From the NCBI RefSeq assembly GCF_009674775.1, contig NZ_WKKE01000014.1, positions 1-64,000 of the forward strand: DNA of 64,000 nt, read 5' to 3'. Position numbers and translations under genes: made by a program. The notes below the pieces were generated by a model. That model saw nothing but the letters and a program-made list of their open reading frames with translations, was not told where the DNA came from and made no database searches. Of the stretch, positions 45,253 through 55,043 are shown one piece after another (within the stretch, counting starts at the first letter, position 1; each line of letters begins with the position of its first letter). Source of the stretch: Flavobacterium sp. LC2016-23 (GTDB taxonomy: Bacteria; Bacteroidota; Bacteroidia; Flavobacteriales; Flavobacteriaceae).

Positions 45253-46209
45253 TCATTCACGGATGATGCTTTTATCCTCGTAAGCTATTTGGGCAATTTC
45301 ATCTTTTCGCCTAAAACTAACGCCTTTATGGCGTTGTATATAAGTGATAATTTCTGTCGTTGCTGCCACCATTTGCGGAGTTCCCCCAATACGATCGTGA
45401 AAACTGATGGACAGCTGTCTGCGCTTTTTTTCAGACTCTTTGTAGAGCTGGTCAAATTCCATTATAACCTGACGGGCAAACTGGTCTGCACTAAAATTCT
45501 TTCCCTCAATTAATACAATATCGTTACAGCGAATGGTGTAAGGAACCACAGCAAAATCATTTCCTTTTACTTTTATTAAAAACGGTTCATCGCGGCTTAA
45601 ATCATCAATATGATATTTAAAACCCAATTCCTGCAAAATTTCCAATGTATTGGTACCACGTCTGAGCCAATTGGCATTATAACCCACAGGTTCAAAACCG
45701 GTTATTTTTTTAATTGCGTCTGCACCATCCTTTATAAACTTTTTTTCGGTTTCGTATGGCATAGAATATTGTGTTGCCCAGTCCATTCCGTGAGCGGCTG
45801 CTTCGTGTCCTCTCGCTACAATCTCTTTGGCAAGTTCGGGATTTTTTAATACTGCTGATCCCACCATATGCGAGGTAACTTTGATTCCAAATTTATCCCA
45901 GTTGTCCAGCATTCTGGGAATTCCTTCCTTATATCCGTACTGGTACCAAGATTCACCGGGAAGATCAATAAAGCCTTTCTGCATATTTTGCGGAAACGGA
46001 CTCTCGGCATTTACAGGCTGTCCACCTGCTTCAAACTGCATCGAAACTGACACCAACAAACGTGATCCGTCAGCCCACTTTCCATCCAGACCTGTATCTG
46101 TTACTGGTTTCTCTATTTTGAGATCGCTTGCTGGCAATATGTTTACAGGCAGCAAGCCTGCCAGACCTGCCAGACCTGCGTGCTTAATAAATGTTCTTCT
46201 GTCCTTCAT
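45253..46209 (-). CDS. Tat-exported polysaccharide deacetylase/PuuE-like hydrolase
   Basis: A 318-residue protein with a twin-arginine signal (DRRTFIKHAG and a hydrophobic stretch to about residue 26). The NodB-type barrel shows GHEAAAHGMDW (metal His), WLRRGTNTLEILQELGF and the closing SISFHDRIGGTP. Related proteins hydrolyse N-acetyl groups or, in the PuuE group, cyclic amides such as allantoin. Tat export implies folding with metal in the cytosol. The substrate is unknown; the neighbours suggest a non-sugar compound. Confidence 0.82.
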   Translation of the reverse strand: MKDRRTFIKHAGLAGLAGLLPVNILPASDLKIEKPVTDTGLDGKWADGSRLLVSVSMQFEAGGQPVNAESPFPQNMQKGFIDLPGESWYQYGYKEGIPRMLDNWDKFGIKVTSHMVGSAVLKNPELAKEIVARGHEAAAHGMDWATQYSMPYETEKKFIKDGADAIKKITGFEPVGYNANWLRRGTNTLEILQELGFKYHIDDLSRDEPFLIKVKGNDFAVVPYTIRCNDIVLIEGKNFSADQFARQVIMEFDQLYKESEKKRRQLSISFHDRIGGTPQMVAATTEIITYIQRHKGVSFRRKDEIAQIAYEDKSIIRE

Positions 46210-46221
46210 CTTACTTTTATT

Positions 46222-46713
46222 TTATTTCAGCGCTTTTTCAATAATTAATGTTTCTTCGTACAATGAAAATTTGGAAACCAGATTGTTTTCTACTGTAATA
46301 TGAATTGCCAGCGGCATCTTGAAATGTTTACCTGTTTTTTTAACCGTTCTCTGGATAGTTCCAAATACGGCTACTTCATTTCCTTGCAGTAAAAAGGACT
46401 GGACTTCTAGTTTTTCACTTCCATCAACAAAATAACTGAACAGCGTTTTGAATAACGCTGCAATCTCTGCACGTTTAGAACGATGTCCTGTCCATGGCAT
46501 GTATTTAGATTCAAAAATGTACCAGTCTACATTTTCTGAGACCATTGAGGCTATCTTGTCCGGATTTTTGGCGCCAACATATTCAAAAAATTTATCTGCC
46601 GTTTGTTTTGTCTGAAGTTCTTGTTCAGAATATTCTTGTGCGTGTACTGGAAAATTAAGCAACAGCATTACTGTTATTAATTTTACTTTTGATACCATTA
46701 TAAGTCCTTTCAT
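46222..46713 (-). CDS. Exported NTF2-like (SnoaL-type) protein
   Basis: A 163-residue protein with a signal peptide (~1-25, ending VHAQ). The rest is an NTF2 cone: helix KQTADKFFEYVGAKNPDKIA, strand with VDWYIFESKYMPWTGHRSKR, and the strand pair VAVFGTIQRTV and KFSLYEE. Such domains are either ligand carriers or small isomerases/dehydratases. It starts 34 bp after the porin stop and precedes the deacetylase by 12 bp. No catalytic set can be assigned. Confidence 0.8.
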   Translation of the reverse strand: MKGLIMVSKVKLITVMLLLNFPVHAQEYSEQELQTKQTADKFFEYVGAKNPDKIASMVSENVDWYIFESKYMPWTGHRSKRAEIAALFKTLFSYFVDGSEKLEVQSFLLQGNEVAVFGTIQRTVKKTGKHFKMPLAIHITVENNLVSKFSLYEETLIIEKALK

Positions 46714-46747
46714 AATAATCCATTTTAATTGTAATTTGCTTTAGATC

Positions 46748-48124
46748 CTAAAAATGAAGCTGCATGGTAACTCCGGTAAAGAATATATTTTTACCAGTTC
46801 CGGATGCTTTGATATAATCTTCTGCTTTAAACCAGGTTGCTTCGAGTCTGAAATAAAGATATTGATTGGGTTCCCATACAATTTCGCTTTCCAGCTGATT
46901 TCCTATTTTCTTTTCTCTTGTCGTATCTCCCGGATAAATTAATGATGTATTGGGAGCATAAATCCCGTCGTAGCCGCTATACCTCCAAAACATATCATAA
47001 TCAATAATCCAATCTACATTTTTGGCAATTTCAAAACTCAAAGAAGGATGAAAATCAATCAAATTGGAAGGTCCGATTACCGATGCCAGTCCAAAATAAG
47101 CGCCTCTTGGAAAAAGCGGATTAAAAGTCTGCAGACTTGAATCGCCTTCCTTTTTGTCTCCACTTATTACTTCGGTTTTAAAGCCTATTTCCGGACGAAA
47201 CTTTACCTCATTAAAGCGGTATCCCCCATTAATGGAAGCTGTCCAGGCATTAATACTTTTTTCTGCTACATCTCCAAACTGGAAAATGGCTTCACCATCA
47301 TAACGCCAATTTTTTGTCTTTCCCCAAATACGGGTTCCTAATGAATGTCGTTTTTCTTTTCCTCCCGCATCATTAAAAGCTGCATTCGCTCTCTGATAAC
47401 CCAAATAATACACATCGATATTTTTGACAATTGGTATTTTAGTAAAGACAAAATAACTTCCCCACAGCTGTCTGTCTTTATTCGATTGATCGTCAAAAAT
47501 ACCATCATGTGCCACTACGTAATGGGTATAAAACAAATCAGTTGTAAAATTTTCCCTGCTTACAATTGCTTTAACTCCATCAAAAGACTGTCTGTTATTA
47601 GGCCCTTCCCTGACGGCTACCAAACGTTGTGATCCGTAAGAGAGTTCCTGCCTTCCTACTCTTAAAATAAGTCTTTTACTGTCTTCGTCTATCATCTTGA
47701 AATCAGCAAATGCCTGATGTATTTCAAGCGGATTTTGTTCCACAGGATTCGGATCAATTCGTCCGTCTGCCGCACTGCTCTGGACCTGAACAAAAGTCCT
47801 GAAGTACTTTCCCGCATGAAAATCGGCGTGAAACAAATATCTGCCTAAAACATAACCATCGTTATCCTGCGGTCCGTCTCCCCAATTTTCATTTTTAGCA
47901 TAGAAATACTGAAACCGTATATCGCCCCCAAAACTGATATAGACTTTTTTAGAAGAAGAAACAGGCAGGAATTTCATTGTTTTATACCAATCATTGCTTA
48001 CGGTATCATTCTCCAGAAAACTATAATTTTCATCAAACCGGAGTGATTTAAAATCAGGATAACGTTGTGCAGATCCTGATATTGAAATCAACAAAACCAG
48101 TAATAATATCTTGTTTCTCATCAA
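46748..48124 (-). CDS. Outer-membrane porin, alginate-export (AlgE-like) family
   Basis: A 458-residue beta-barrel protein: signal peptide (~1-19, ending GSAQ), alternating amphipathic strands throughout (for example YISFGGDIRFQYFYAKN and RLILRVGRQELSYGSQR) and a terminal Phe (MQLHF) as in outer-membrane barrels. The LRVGRQELSYG region is typical of the alginate_export/OprO-like group. It probably admits the substrate of the surrounding enzymes to the periplasm. Confidence 0.85.
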   Translation of the reverse strand: MMRNKILLLVLLISISGSAQRYPDFKSLRFDENYSFLENDTVSNDWYKTMKFLPVSSSKKVYISFGGDIRFQYFYAKNENWGDGPQDNDGYVLGRYLFHADFHAGKYFRTFVQVQSSAADGRIDPNPVEQNPLEIHQAFADFKMIDEDSKRLILRVGRQELSYGSQRLVAVREGPNNRQSFDGVKAIVSRENFTTDLFYTHYVVAHDGIFDDQSNKDRQLWGSYFVFTKIPIVKNIDVYYLGYQRANAAFNDAGGKEKRHSLGTRIWGKTKNWRYDGEAIFQFGDVAEKSINAWTASINGGYRFNEVKFRPEIGFKTEVISGDKKEGDSSLQTFNPLFPRGAYFGLASVIGPSNLIDFHPSLSFEIAKNVDWIIDYDMFWRYSGYDGIYAPNTSLIYPGDTTREKKIGNQLESEIVWEPNQYLYFRLEATWFKAEDYIKASGTGKNIFFTGVTMQLHF

Positions 48125-48156
48125 TCAAATTTTAAGATTACTATCTGATTTACTGT

Positions 48157-49176
48157 TTATTTAGTTTCGTTTTGTTTGATATCCTTGTATGCATTGGGAA
48201 TATTGAAATTAAAATGCAGCCAGTTAAAAAGTTCATAGCCTTTGTCGAATTCCTTCATGGTTACAGCAGCTTTGGTTTCGTCTAAAGTGAGTCCTTTTTT
48301 CACAGCATTTTCAACATTGGCCTGCAAAACGGTTACATAATCGATCGTGTATTTAATTCCGGCTTTATTGGTAATGCGTCCGTGTCCGGGCACTACAATA
48401 TCTTTATCCGAAATCATATTGTAAATTTTGTTCAGGTTTTGAACCGGTTCTAAAAAATAACCGTCAAACAGCCACGGAATAGCCGGGCTTTCGGCAATAA
48501 AAGGATTTCCTGCCCACAATACATTTCCGGAAGCCGATTTCAGATATACAAAAAGATCTGCCGGAGACTGTGCCGTTCCTACATTGATGATTTCTACAAT
48601 TTTGCCGCCGCCCAAATCAAGTTTTAGGCTTTGATTTACCGAAATAGTAAGATCAGCGGGACGATATACACTTTGCTCTATCCCGCGGTCTTTTCCAAAA
48701 AGCATGATCATAAATTGTTTAATTCCTTCATAATTCTTTGCAAGGTTTTCTTTGCAGAATTCGTTTTGTATTAAAATGGTTTCTTTTGGAAGCAGATAAT
48801 TTCCAAAACAATGATCTCCGTGATCACTTGTATTTACAGCATAAACAATAGGTTTTGGGGTAACAGAACGAATTAATTTATACAATTGGTCGTACAACCT
48901 TTTGCTTAACATGGTTTCGATCAACAAAACTCCTTTATCTCCTACAATAAACCCCGCAGAAGTAGCCTGCGGAATTCCTTTTGTAGTTTCGGTTTCGGTT
49001 GTTGATGGCGATACGGCATAAACATTTTCAGCTATTTTATGCAACTGTAAGGTTACTTTATTGGCATCCCAAATTGGAACTTCGGGCGGCATAGGCATTT
49101 GTGCGGACGTGCTTTGTACTGCGAAAAATGCAAATACACAAAACAACTGTACTAAAAGATGGTTTATATTTTTCAT
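48157..49176 (-). CDS. Exported metallo-beta-lactamase-fold hydrolase with altered zinc motif
   Basis: A 339-residue protein with signal peptide (~1-25). The MBL fold is shown by the N-terminal strands, GVLLIETML, and the late PGHGRITN motif. The zinc motif reads NTSDHGDH (115-122), so the first His of HxHxDH is Ser117, while His119, Asp121 and His122 remain. One zinc site may therefore be weakened. It is flanked by the porin and the amidohydrolase (41 bp) in one operon and is likely periplasmic. Substrate unknown. Confidence 0.88.
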   Translation of the reverse strand: MKNINHLLVQLFCVFAFFAVQSTSAQMPMPPEVPIWDANKVTLQLHKIAENVYAVSPSTTETETTKGIPQATSAGFIVGDKGVLLIETMLSKRLYDQLYKLIRSVTPKPIVYAVNTSDHGDHCFGNYLLPKETILIQNEFCKENLAKNYEGIKQFMIMLFGKDRGIEQSVYRPADLTISVNQSLKLDLGGGKIVEIINVGTAQSPADLFVYLKSASGNVLWAGNPFIAESPAIPWLFDGYFLEPVQNLNKIYNMISDKDIVVPGHGRITNKAGIKYTIDYVTVLQANVENAVKKGLTLDETKAAVTMKEFDKGYELFNWLHFNFNIPNAYKDIKQNETK

Positions 49177-49217
49177 GGTTTATATTTTTACATCAATCTG
49201 ATGATGGTATTTGATTT

Positions 49218-50981
49218 CTATTTTTGATACCCTCCAAAATATTTTACAGGAGACCAATCCGGGATTACCGCAGGAATCTGCGGATTTAGTTCTTTATATT
49301 CTGCGGAAGCGAAAACAATTTTACCATTAACAACTGTCAGTACCGATTCGATTTTACGAACATCATCCGGTTTAACTGAAAAATAATCGTCTGATAAAAT
49401 CGCCATATCGGCGTACATTCCTTTTATTAATTTTCCTTTGTCTTTTTCTTCGCCGGAGAACCAGGCGCTTCCAGAAGTATATAATTGTAAAGCGGTGAAT
49501 TTGTCTAAAGTCTGGTCTTTAGGCCAGAACTGCATACCGCCAATTGTTTTTCCTGTCAGCAGCCAGTGCAATGACATCCACGGATTGAATGTTGAAATTC
49601 GGGTAGCATCTGTTCCTGCTCCAACCGGAATACCCATTTCGAGCATTTTTTTTATTGGAGGAAGCTGCTTTTTTGGAGCTCCGTACAATTTATTATATAA
49701 TTCACCCTGGTAATACATTCTAAACTGTACTGCAATACCGCCTCCTAATTTTTTGACACGTTCTAATTCTGGTGGTGTAATGGTTTCTGCATGATCAAAA
49801 AACCAGCGTAATCCGTTAAACGGAATTTCCTTGTTTACTTTTTCAAAAACATTCAGCATTCTGTCGATAGATTCGCCGTAAGTTGCATGAAGTCTGAAAG
49901 GCCATTTGTTTTTAGCTAATAATCGAATAATCGGTTCGAGATCTTTTTCCATTTCATCAGATAATACGATTCTGGGTTCCAGGAAGTTTTCGAAATCAGC
50001 GGCCGAAGCCACGATATTTTCTCCGGCTCCTTCTTCAACATAACCATTTGCCACAATCAGGTTATCATTTTTATTGATTTGAGTTTCTGCAACCCATTTC
50101 TCATAATCCTGTAATTCTCTGCCTTTTTGCTGTGCAAATAAGTAATAGGAAATTCTAAGACTCAGTTTATTTTGTTTTGCCAGTTCAAGAGAAGTAACGT
50201 AGTCTGCAGGAAAGTTTTGACTTCCGCCGGCAGCATCAATGATACTTGTAAGTCCAAAGCGGTTGAGTTCATGATTATACTGTATCGAACTGTTCAAACG
50301 TTCTTCGGGAGTTAGTTTTGTTGTAAGTGCCAAAGTCATGTAAATCGCTTTTGGCGTTTCTTTAGCATACATTAAACCGGTTAAATTTCCTTTATTATCC
50401 TGTTCCAGAATACTTCCTTCGTATTTAGTATCTTTTGTATAGCCCAAAACTTCGATCCCTTTTTTATTCAGGAAAGCTTTTCCGTACAAATAGGTAATAA
50501 ATACAGGTTTATCAGGTACGGCAGCATTTATTTCATCAATTGTTGGCTGTCTTTTTTCTTCAAACTGAAATTCGTTCCAGCCACCAATTACTTTGATCCA
50601 AACACCATCCGGAGTTCTTGCTGCTTGTTCTTTCAGCATTTCCATAGCACGTTTTAGGGTTTTTACACCGTCCCATCGCAGCTCAGAATTATAGTTTAAT
50701 CCTTCACGAATAACGTGCATATGACTGTCATTAAGTCCCGGAATTACTGTTTTCCCTTTGGCATCGATTAATTTTGTCTCTCCCGATTTATACGATGAGA
50801 ATATTGTTTCCTCTGTTCCGGTGTCCAGAATAATTCCGTCTTTCATTGCAATTGCCTGAACAAACTCCCCTTGTTTCTGCATAGTTGCAATTTTTCCATT
50901 ATAGATAATCAAATCTGCTTTTTGTTGTGCCAGAGAAATAAATCCGGCAAAAAGGAGCGATGATAACAATAGTTTTTTCAT
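49218..50981 (-). CDS. Exported amidohydrolase of the YtcJ type
   Basis: A 587-residue metal hydrolase with signal peptide (~1-18). The metal site is seen in DSHMHV (HxH) and AGTDATR (Asp) with intervening barrel strands LRLHATYGESID and WFFDHAETI. YtcJ-like enzymes deaminate or hydrolyse amides and carbamates. It lies 8 bp after the lipoprotein alpha/beta hydrolase gene, so tight co-translation is likely. A periplasmic location is unusual for this family and fits the other exported enzymes here. Confidence 0.9.
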   Translation of the reverse strand: MKKLLLSSLLFAGFISLAQQKADLIIYNGKIATMQKQGEFVQAIAMKDGIILDTGTEETIFSSYKSGETKLIDAKGKTVIPGLNDSHMHVIREGLNYNSELRWDGVKTLKRAMEMLKEQAARTPDGVWIKVIGGWNEFQFEEKRQPTIDEINAAVPDKPVFITYLYGKAFLNKKGIEVLGYTKDTKYEGSILEQDNKGNLTGLMYAKETPKAIYMTLALTTKLTPEERLNSSIQYNHELNRFGLTSIIDAAGGSQNFPADYVTSLELAKQNKLSLRISYYLFAQQKGRELQDYEKWVAETQINKNDNLIVANGYVEEGAGENIVASAADFENFLEPRIVLSDEMEKDLEPIIRLLAKNKWPFRLHATYGESIDRMLNVFEKVNKEIPFNGLRWFFDHAETITPPELERVKKLGGGIAVQFRMYYQGELYNKLYGAPKKQLPPIKKMLEMGIPVGAGTDATRISTFNPWMSLHWLLTGKTIGGMQFWPKDQTLDKFTALQLYTSGSAWFSGEEKDKGKLIKGMYADMAILSDDYFSVKPDDVRKIESVLTVVNGKIVFASAEYKELNPQIPAVIPDWSPVKYFGGYQK

Positions 50982-50989
50982 GATCTTAG

Positions 50990-52009
50990 TTATTTAGCCA
51001 GGAAAAAGGCTAGTAAATCTTTTTGCACCTGTGCTGTATTTTCCTGAACAAGCCAGTGGCCAGAACCAGCAATTTTAGATTCAGAAACATTTTCAGCAAC
51101 TAATTTAGAGTGGTCTTTAAGGAAAGCTGCTGCAAAGTATTCTCCCCCCATTGCTAATAATGGCATTTTTAGTTTTTTCTTCATGAAAATAACATTGTCT
51201 TTACCATCCTGATCAAATGCTCCAAACCATTTAAATGCAGCGGTTGTTCCGCCTTCAACAGCATAAGCTCTAATAAATTCTGTAGTTTCTTCCGCAGTAA
51301 AAGGATCTTTTACGTGTCCTACTACCGGCCAGAAATTAGTTAAGAATTCTTTTTCTTTTCCTTTTACGATATCTCCGGAAGCAGGCCATCCAAAAAATCC
51401 AAACCACCATGCCGATGCCTTCACATTAGACCAAACTGGCTCGACTCCAGGCAAAAGCGCATCCATTAAAGCTATTTTTTTTACACCGTCTCCGTATTGT
51501 GCGGCATAAGCATAAGCAACCATAAGCCCGATATCGTGACCTGCCAGATTGATATTTTTGTATCCAAGCTGATTTACCAGTTCGTGAATATCTGATGCCA
51601 TAGTTTTTTTGTCGTATCCGCTTTCCGGCTTATCAGATTCGCCAACACCTCTTAAATCCGGAGCAATTACAGTAAAATGTTTTGATAATTCTGGTAATAA
51701 ACGATTCCACATGTACCAGTTCTGGCCAAATCCGTGTACTAAGACCAGCGGATCTCCTTTACCGCCGATAACGTAATGCATTTTGATTCCGTTTACCTCA
51801 GCAGTAGCATGTTTAAAATTCGCAGGAGGATTTGCTGGTGTGGCCTGAGCCGTTTCAGTTAATGCTGCAGGTTTTGATTCTGTTACGGAAGTTTCTTCTG
51901 TTTTTTTAGTACAGGAAATTAGAGTTAACGACAGAAGTACAAAGGTCAATAAATGGGCTGCACTAATTTTAAAGTTTAAAAAGGCGGTTTTTAATACATT
52001 CTTTTTCAT
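50990..52009 (-). CDS. Lipoprotein alpha/beta hydrolase with Asp nucleophile (dehalogenase/epoxide-hydrolase type)
   Basis: A 339-residue lipoprotein (Cys33 in LISC). The alpha/beta-hydrolase fold has the oxyanion segment LVHGFGQNW, DLRGVGESDKP, nucleophile elbow GHDIG with Asp159, and a terminal GSGHWLV His. An Asp nucleophile points to epoxide hydrolase or haloacetate/haloalkane dehalogenase rather than esterase activity. A Pro/Thr/Ala-rich linker (~36-66) follows the lipid anchor. It is secreted to the periplasmic or outer-membrane face. Substrate unassigned. Confidence 0.87.
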   Translation of the reverse strand: MKKNVLKTAFLNFKISAAHLLTFVLLSLTLISCTKKTEETSVTESKPAALTETAQATPANPPANFKHATAEVNGIKMHYVIGGKGDPLVLVHGFGQNWYMWNRLLPELSKHFTVIAPDLRGVGESDKPESGYDKKTMASDIHELVNQLGYKNINLAGHDIGLMVAYAYAAQYGDGVKKIALMDALLPGVEPVWSNVKASAWWFGFFGWPASGDIVKGKEKEFLTNFWPVVGHVKDPFTAEETTEFIRAYAVEGGTTAAFKWFGAFDQDGKDNVIFMKKKLKMPLLAMGGEYFAAAFLKDHSKLVAENVSESKIAGSGHWLVQENTAQVQKDLLAFFLAK

Positions 52010-52054
52010 AATTTTTAATTTAATTGGTTAATAAATAATTGGTCATTATAAATA

Positions 52055-52843
52055 TTATTCGGGCAGTTTTGCAATCCATTCTTGTATATAGACAGCAATT
52101 TCCTGCCAGCCGGGCTGATTTAAAACAAAATGATTTCTTTCGGGGAAAACCTTAAAATCCGTAATCGAATTTTTATGAGTATATTTTTTGTAGTTGGAAT
52201 AATTGAGCGATTCCGGAATAGTGTGATCTGTTGAGCCGGCAATAAGAAGTAATGGTTCGTGCGGGGCGTGAAAATCTAACTTTGCGGAAGATGTTACGGT
52301 ATCGCGAACGATTAATTTAGATTCGGGAATAACAGAATCACAATAAGCTTTTTCCTGCCACTCTTCAGGCATTCCGTTTGTAAACGCATACTGCCACTGA
52401 CTAAAACTCATTAAGAAAGTTTTTTTTGCAGAGGTAAAAAAGCCAAGCGGCCCCCAGCCTGCTTTTAAAAATGAAAATTTAAAAGTCATGATACCTTGAG
52501 GAGGAACGGAATGAATGGCAATTGCAGCCGACGCTAAATTACGCTGAAGGAGTATCTGTGCGGTAAGTCCTCCGATAGAGTGACCAATAATAATAGGTTT
52601 TTGAGGAAGGTTTTTAGCAACATCCTCAAAATATTCAATTAATTGCGTTAAACGCAGACTCGCAATCTGAGGGTCTGGATGACGATCGCGTAAAACAGTC
52701 GCGGGAGCATCTTTATACGGCCACGCCGGAGCGAGAGTTCTAAAGCCTTTGCTTTCAAAAAAGACTTTCCATTCATCCCAGCATCTATGGCTTACAAATG
52801 CACCGGTAATAAAAAGTATTGTAGTAGGATTTCCAGTCTGCAT
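52055..52843 (-). CDS. Cytosolic alpha/beta hydrolase (Ser nucleophile)
   Basis: A 262-residue protein with no signal peptide. It shows the oxyanion region LFITGAFVSHRCW, nucleophile elbow GHSIGG (Ser), an Asp in LLIAGSTDHTIPESL and a terminal His in NHFVLNQPG. This is a serine esterase/lipase-like catalytic triad. It is the first gene of the long operon and starts about 105 bp downstream of the candidate operator at 52947-52962. The 236-bp gap before it carries no other gene. Confidence 0.88.
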   Translation of the reverse strand: MQTGNPTTILFITGAFVSHRCWDEWKVFFESKGFRTLAPAWPYKDAPATVLRDRHPDPQIASLRLTQLIEYFEDVAKNLPQKPIIIGHSIGGLTAQILLQRNLASAAIAIHSVPPQGIMTFKFSFLKAGWGPLGFFTSAKKTFLMSFSQWQYAFTNGMPEEWQEKAYCDSVIPESKLIVRDTVTSSAKLDFHAPHEPLLLIAGSTDHTIPESLNYSNYKKYTHKNSITDFKVFPERNHFVLNQPGWQEIAVYIQEWIAKLPE

Positions 52844-52945
52844 AATACATGTTTTAATGTTTATGCCAGAGTTTAAACTAAAAACCGAACCTTTTTAGTA
52901 ACTAATTAATTTTCAAATACTTAAATAAATTAAATAAAATTCAGA

Positions 52946-52963
52946 ACGACTATATCTCGTCGT
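52946..52963. promoter_or_regulatory. Palindromic candidate operator of the exported-hydrolase operon
   Basis: ACGAC-N8-GTCGT at 52946-52963 is an inverted repeat located about 105 bp upstream of the operon's first ATG, a usual distance for a sigma-54 enhancer site. Its core CGACTATATCTCGTCG (52947-52962) matches 13 of 16 positions of the centre of the inverted repeat upstream of the kinase gene (56733-56748). Confidence 0.6.
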
Positions 52964-53079
52964 AAAACGAAAATATAGCAACTTAATATCGTTTGTTTAA
53001 TCGTGAATCATTAATGGTGAATGGTAAATAATACAGCTGTCTTAAATCAATTTTAATAACAAGAAATGATAATTCATAA

Positions 53080-55029
53080 TTAAAAATGACTTCTCTTTAT
53101 CCCTAATTTCTGCATTCTTGACGCTAATGTCGTTGGGGGAAGTCCCAATATTTCTGATGCTCCGCCAGTTCCCCTAATTCTTCCGTTACATTTTTCGAGA
53201 ACATTTATAATATGTTCTCTTTCATTTTCCTGAATCGTCTTAAAGTACCATTCATTTGACTTGTTATTTATTTTAGTTTCATCAAAAGCCGGAAGCGGAA
53301 TGTGCTCTATAGTGTCTGTTTTTGCTAAAAGAATACTTCTTTCAATAAGATTTTCAAGTTCACGAATATTCCCAGGCCATTGGTATGCTAAAAGGCCTTT
53401 TAACGCATTTTCTGATATTTCTGCTACATTTTTTCCTGTTTTAGAACTATAGACAGCAATAAAATGACGGGCAAGTAAACCTATATCTTCTTTGCGTTCA
53501 CGCAATGGCGGCAGCTGAATAGGAAATACATTTAACCTGTAATACAAATCTAGTCTGAAACGGCCTTCGGCAACTTCTTTTTCAAGATTACAGTTTGTAG
53601 CTGCAATAATCCGCACATTTATTTTTATAGAAACATTTCCTCCAACACGTTCAATTTCTTTTTCCTGAATGGCACGCAATAGTTTGGCCTGCATTTCCAA
53701 CGGCATATCGCCAATTTCGTCCAGGAATAATGTTCCATTGTCTGCTTGTTCAAACTTGCCTATTCGTCTCTCTGCTGCACCTGTAAAAGATCCTTTTTCA
53801 TGTCCGAACAATTCAGATTCTATAAGGCTTGGAGGCAGCGCAGAACAGTTAATTTTTACAAACGGCTGATTTTTTCTATTTGAAAGTTGCCGGATACTGT
53901 GCGCGATACTTTCTTTTCCGGTGCCGCTTTCTCCGGTAATTAAAACGGTTGTATCTGCAGGAGCAACTTGCAAAATATGATCAAATATTTTTAGCAGAAC
54001 CGGGCTTTTTCCCACGATGGATTCAAAACCTGCAATTTTTATATTTTTCCCTGTACTGTTATTTACAGGAGAAGAATCTTTTTGGTCTGCTTTTTTATCA
54101 TGAAGAATCAAATTTTCAATGGCATAAATTAAAGGTTCCTGAAGCCTTTCGCATAATGTTAAATGATTTTTATTGTAATTATTAGACTGTCTGCTGAAAA
54201 AAGACAAATAGAGTCCGCCACTTTCGGTAAGAGATAAAGGTACGGGCAGCATGAGATTAGATTTCATATTCATTGAATTTGCAAACATCTTTTTAATTGG
54301 TATTTTATCGCAAATTTTTATAAAATCCTGATCATTATAGAAAATCGATTCTGTCTCAACTTTACTTTTACTTCTTAATTCATTTATTTCAGATTCTTTT
54401 AGGGCAGTAATGTTCTGTAATTCTTCAATTCCTATTCTTTGATACTCGTGTAAACCGGTTCTGGCATACCCTAATACTTTGTTGGATAATTTATTGTTTA
54501 TATAAAAAACGGCCATCACAAGATCAAAAGAAATAAGGGACTGTAAAGCAGTGATAATATTAAGCACCCTATCATCCCAGGTACCGCTTTTGGCTACTAT
54601 TGTTTTTAATTGTTTTTGAAACAAAAGTTCTTTTCGAAGAGAAGATTCAATTCCGTGTTCCTGATGGTATTCTGCAATTTCAATTGTTATTAATAAATCT
54701 TTTTCTCTAAATGGTTTTACCAGAAATCCATAAGGATGTGTCAATTTAGCTTTGCTTAAAACTTCCTGATTAGAATTAGCAGAAAGATAAATAAAAGGAA
54801 TATTATCTTCTTTTAGTATTTCGGCAAGATCAATACCGGTTTCTTTTCCTGAAAGAAAAACATCCAAAAGAACCAATTCTGGTTTTTCCTGAGCAATATA
54901 ATATCGGGCATCTGTTACAGAGCGTGCCATTCCAATAATAGTATGTCCCGCTTTTTTCAGCATTAATCGCAAATGATTCGCCTCAACGAACTGATCTTCA
55001 ACAATGAGAATTTTTAGTGGTTTTGCCAT
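53080..55029 (-). CDS. Sigma-54-dependent response regulator (receiver, GAF, AAA+, Fis HTH)
   Basis: A 649-residue regulator: receiver (~5-120; IVEDQF, acceptor Asp56 in LLDVFLS), GAF-like sensor (~150-310), AAA+ domain (~335-570) with Walker A GESGTGKE, the sigma-54 contact loop GSFTGA (variant of GAFTGA), Walker [10 protein letters not shown] and the R-finger region, and a Fis-type HTH (~605-649; [20 protein letters not shown]). It activates sigma-54 promoters on phosphorylation. The kinase gene lies 14 bp upstream. The target is most likely the operon starting at 52843. Confidence 0.93.
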   Translation of the reverse strand: MAKPLKILIVEDQFVEANHLRLMLKKAGHTIIGMARSVTDARYYIAQEKPELVLLDVFLSGKETGIDLAEILKEDNIPFIYLSANSNQEVLSKAKLTHPYGFLVKPFREKDLLITIEIAEYHQEHGIESSLRKELLFQKQLKTIVAKSGTWDDRVLNIITALQSLISFDLVMAVFYINNKLSNKVLGYARTGLHEYQRIGIEELQNITALKESEINELRSKSKVETESIFYNDQDFIKICDKIPIKKMFANSMNMKSNLMLPVPLSLTESGGLYLSFFSRQSNNYNKNHLTLCERLQEPLIYAIENLILHDKKADQKDSSPVNNSTGKNIKIAGFESIVGKSPVLLKIFDHILQVAPADTTVLITGESGTGKESIAHSIRQLSNRKNQPFVKINCSALPPSLIESELFGHEKGSFTGAAERRIGKFEQADNGTLFLDEIGDMPLEMQAKLLRAIQEKEIERVGGNVSIKINVRIIAATNCNLEKEVAEGRFRLDLYYRLNVFPIQLPPLRERKEDIGLLARHFIAVYSSKTGKNVAEISENALKGLLAYQWPGNIRELENLIERSILLAKTDTIEHIPLPAFDETKINNKSNEWYFKTIQENEREHIINVLEKCNGRIRGTGGASEILGLPPTTLASRMQKLGIKRSHF

Positions 55030-55043
55030 TTTACAGAATTAAA

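Noticed and set aside
45827..46303. 158-codon plus-strand open frame opposite the deacetylase gene
   Set aside because: It overlaps two clear minus-strand genes and shows no family features.
52851..52868. Possible sigma-54 promoter (TGGCA then TT at the right spacing) on the minus strand before the hydrolase operon
   Set aside because: The essential GC of the -12 element is absent and transcription would begin on the start codon itself, so no sigma-54 promoter is claimed.
44075..55029. Interpretation of the hydrolase cluster as a polysaccharide utilisation locus
   Set aside because: There is no SusC/SusD pair and no glycoside hydrolase; a deacetylase alone does not support it.
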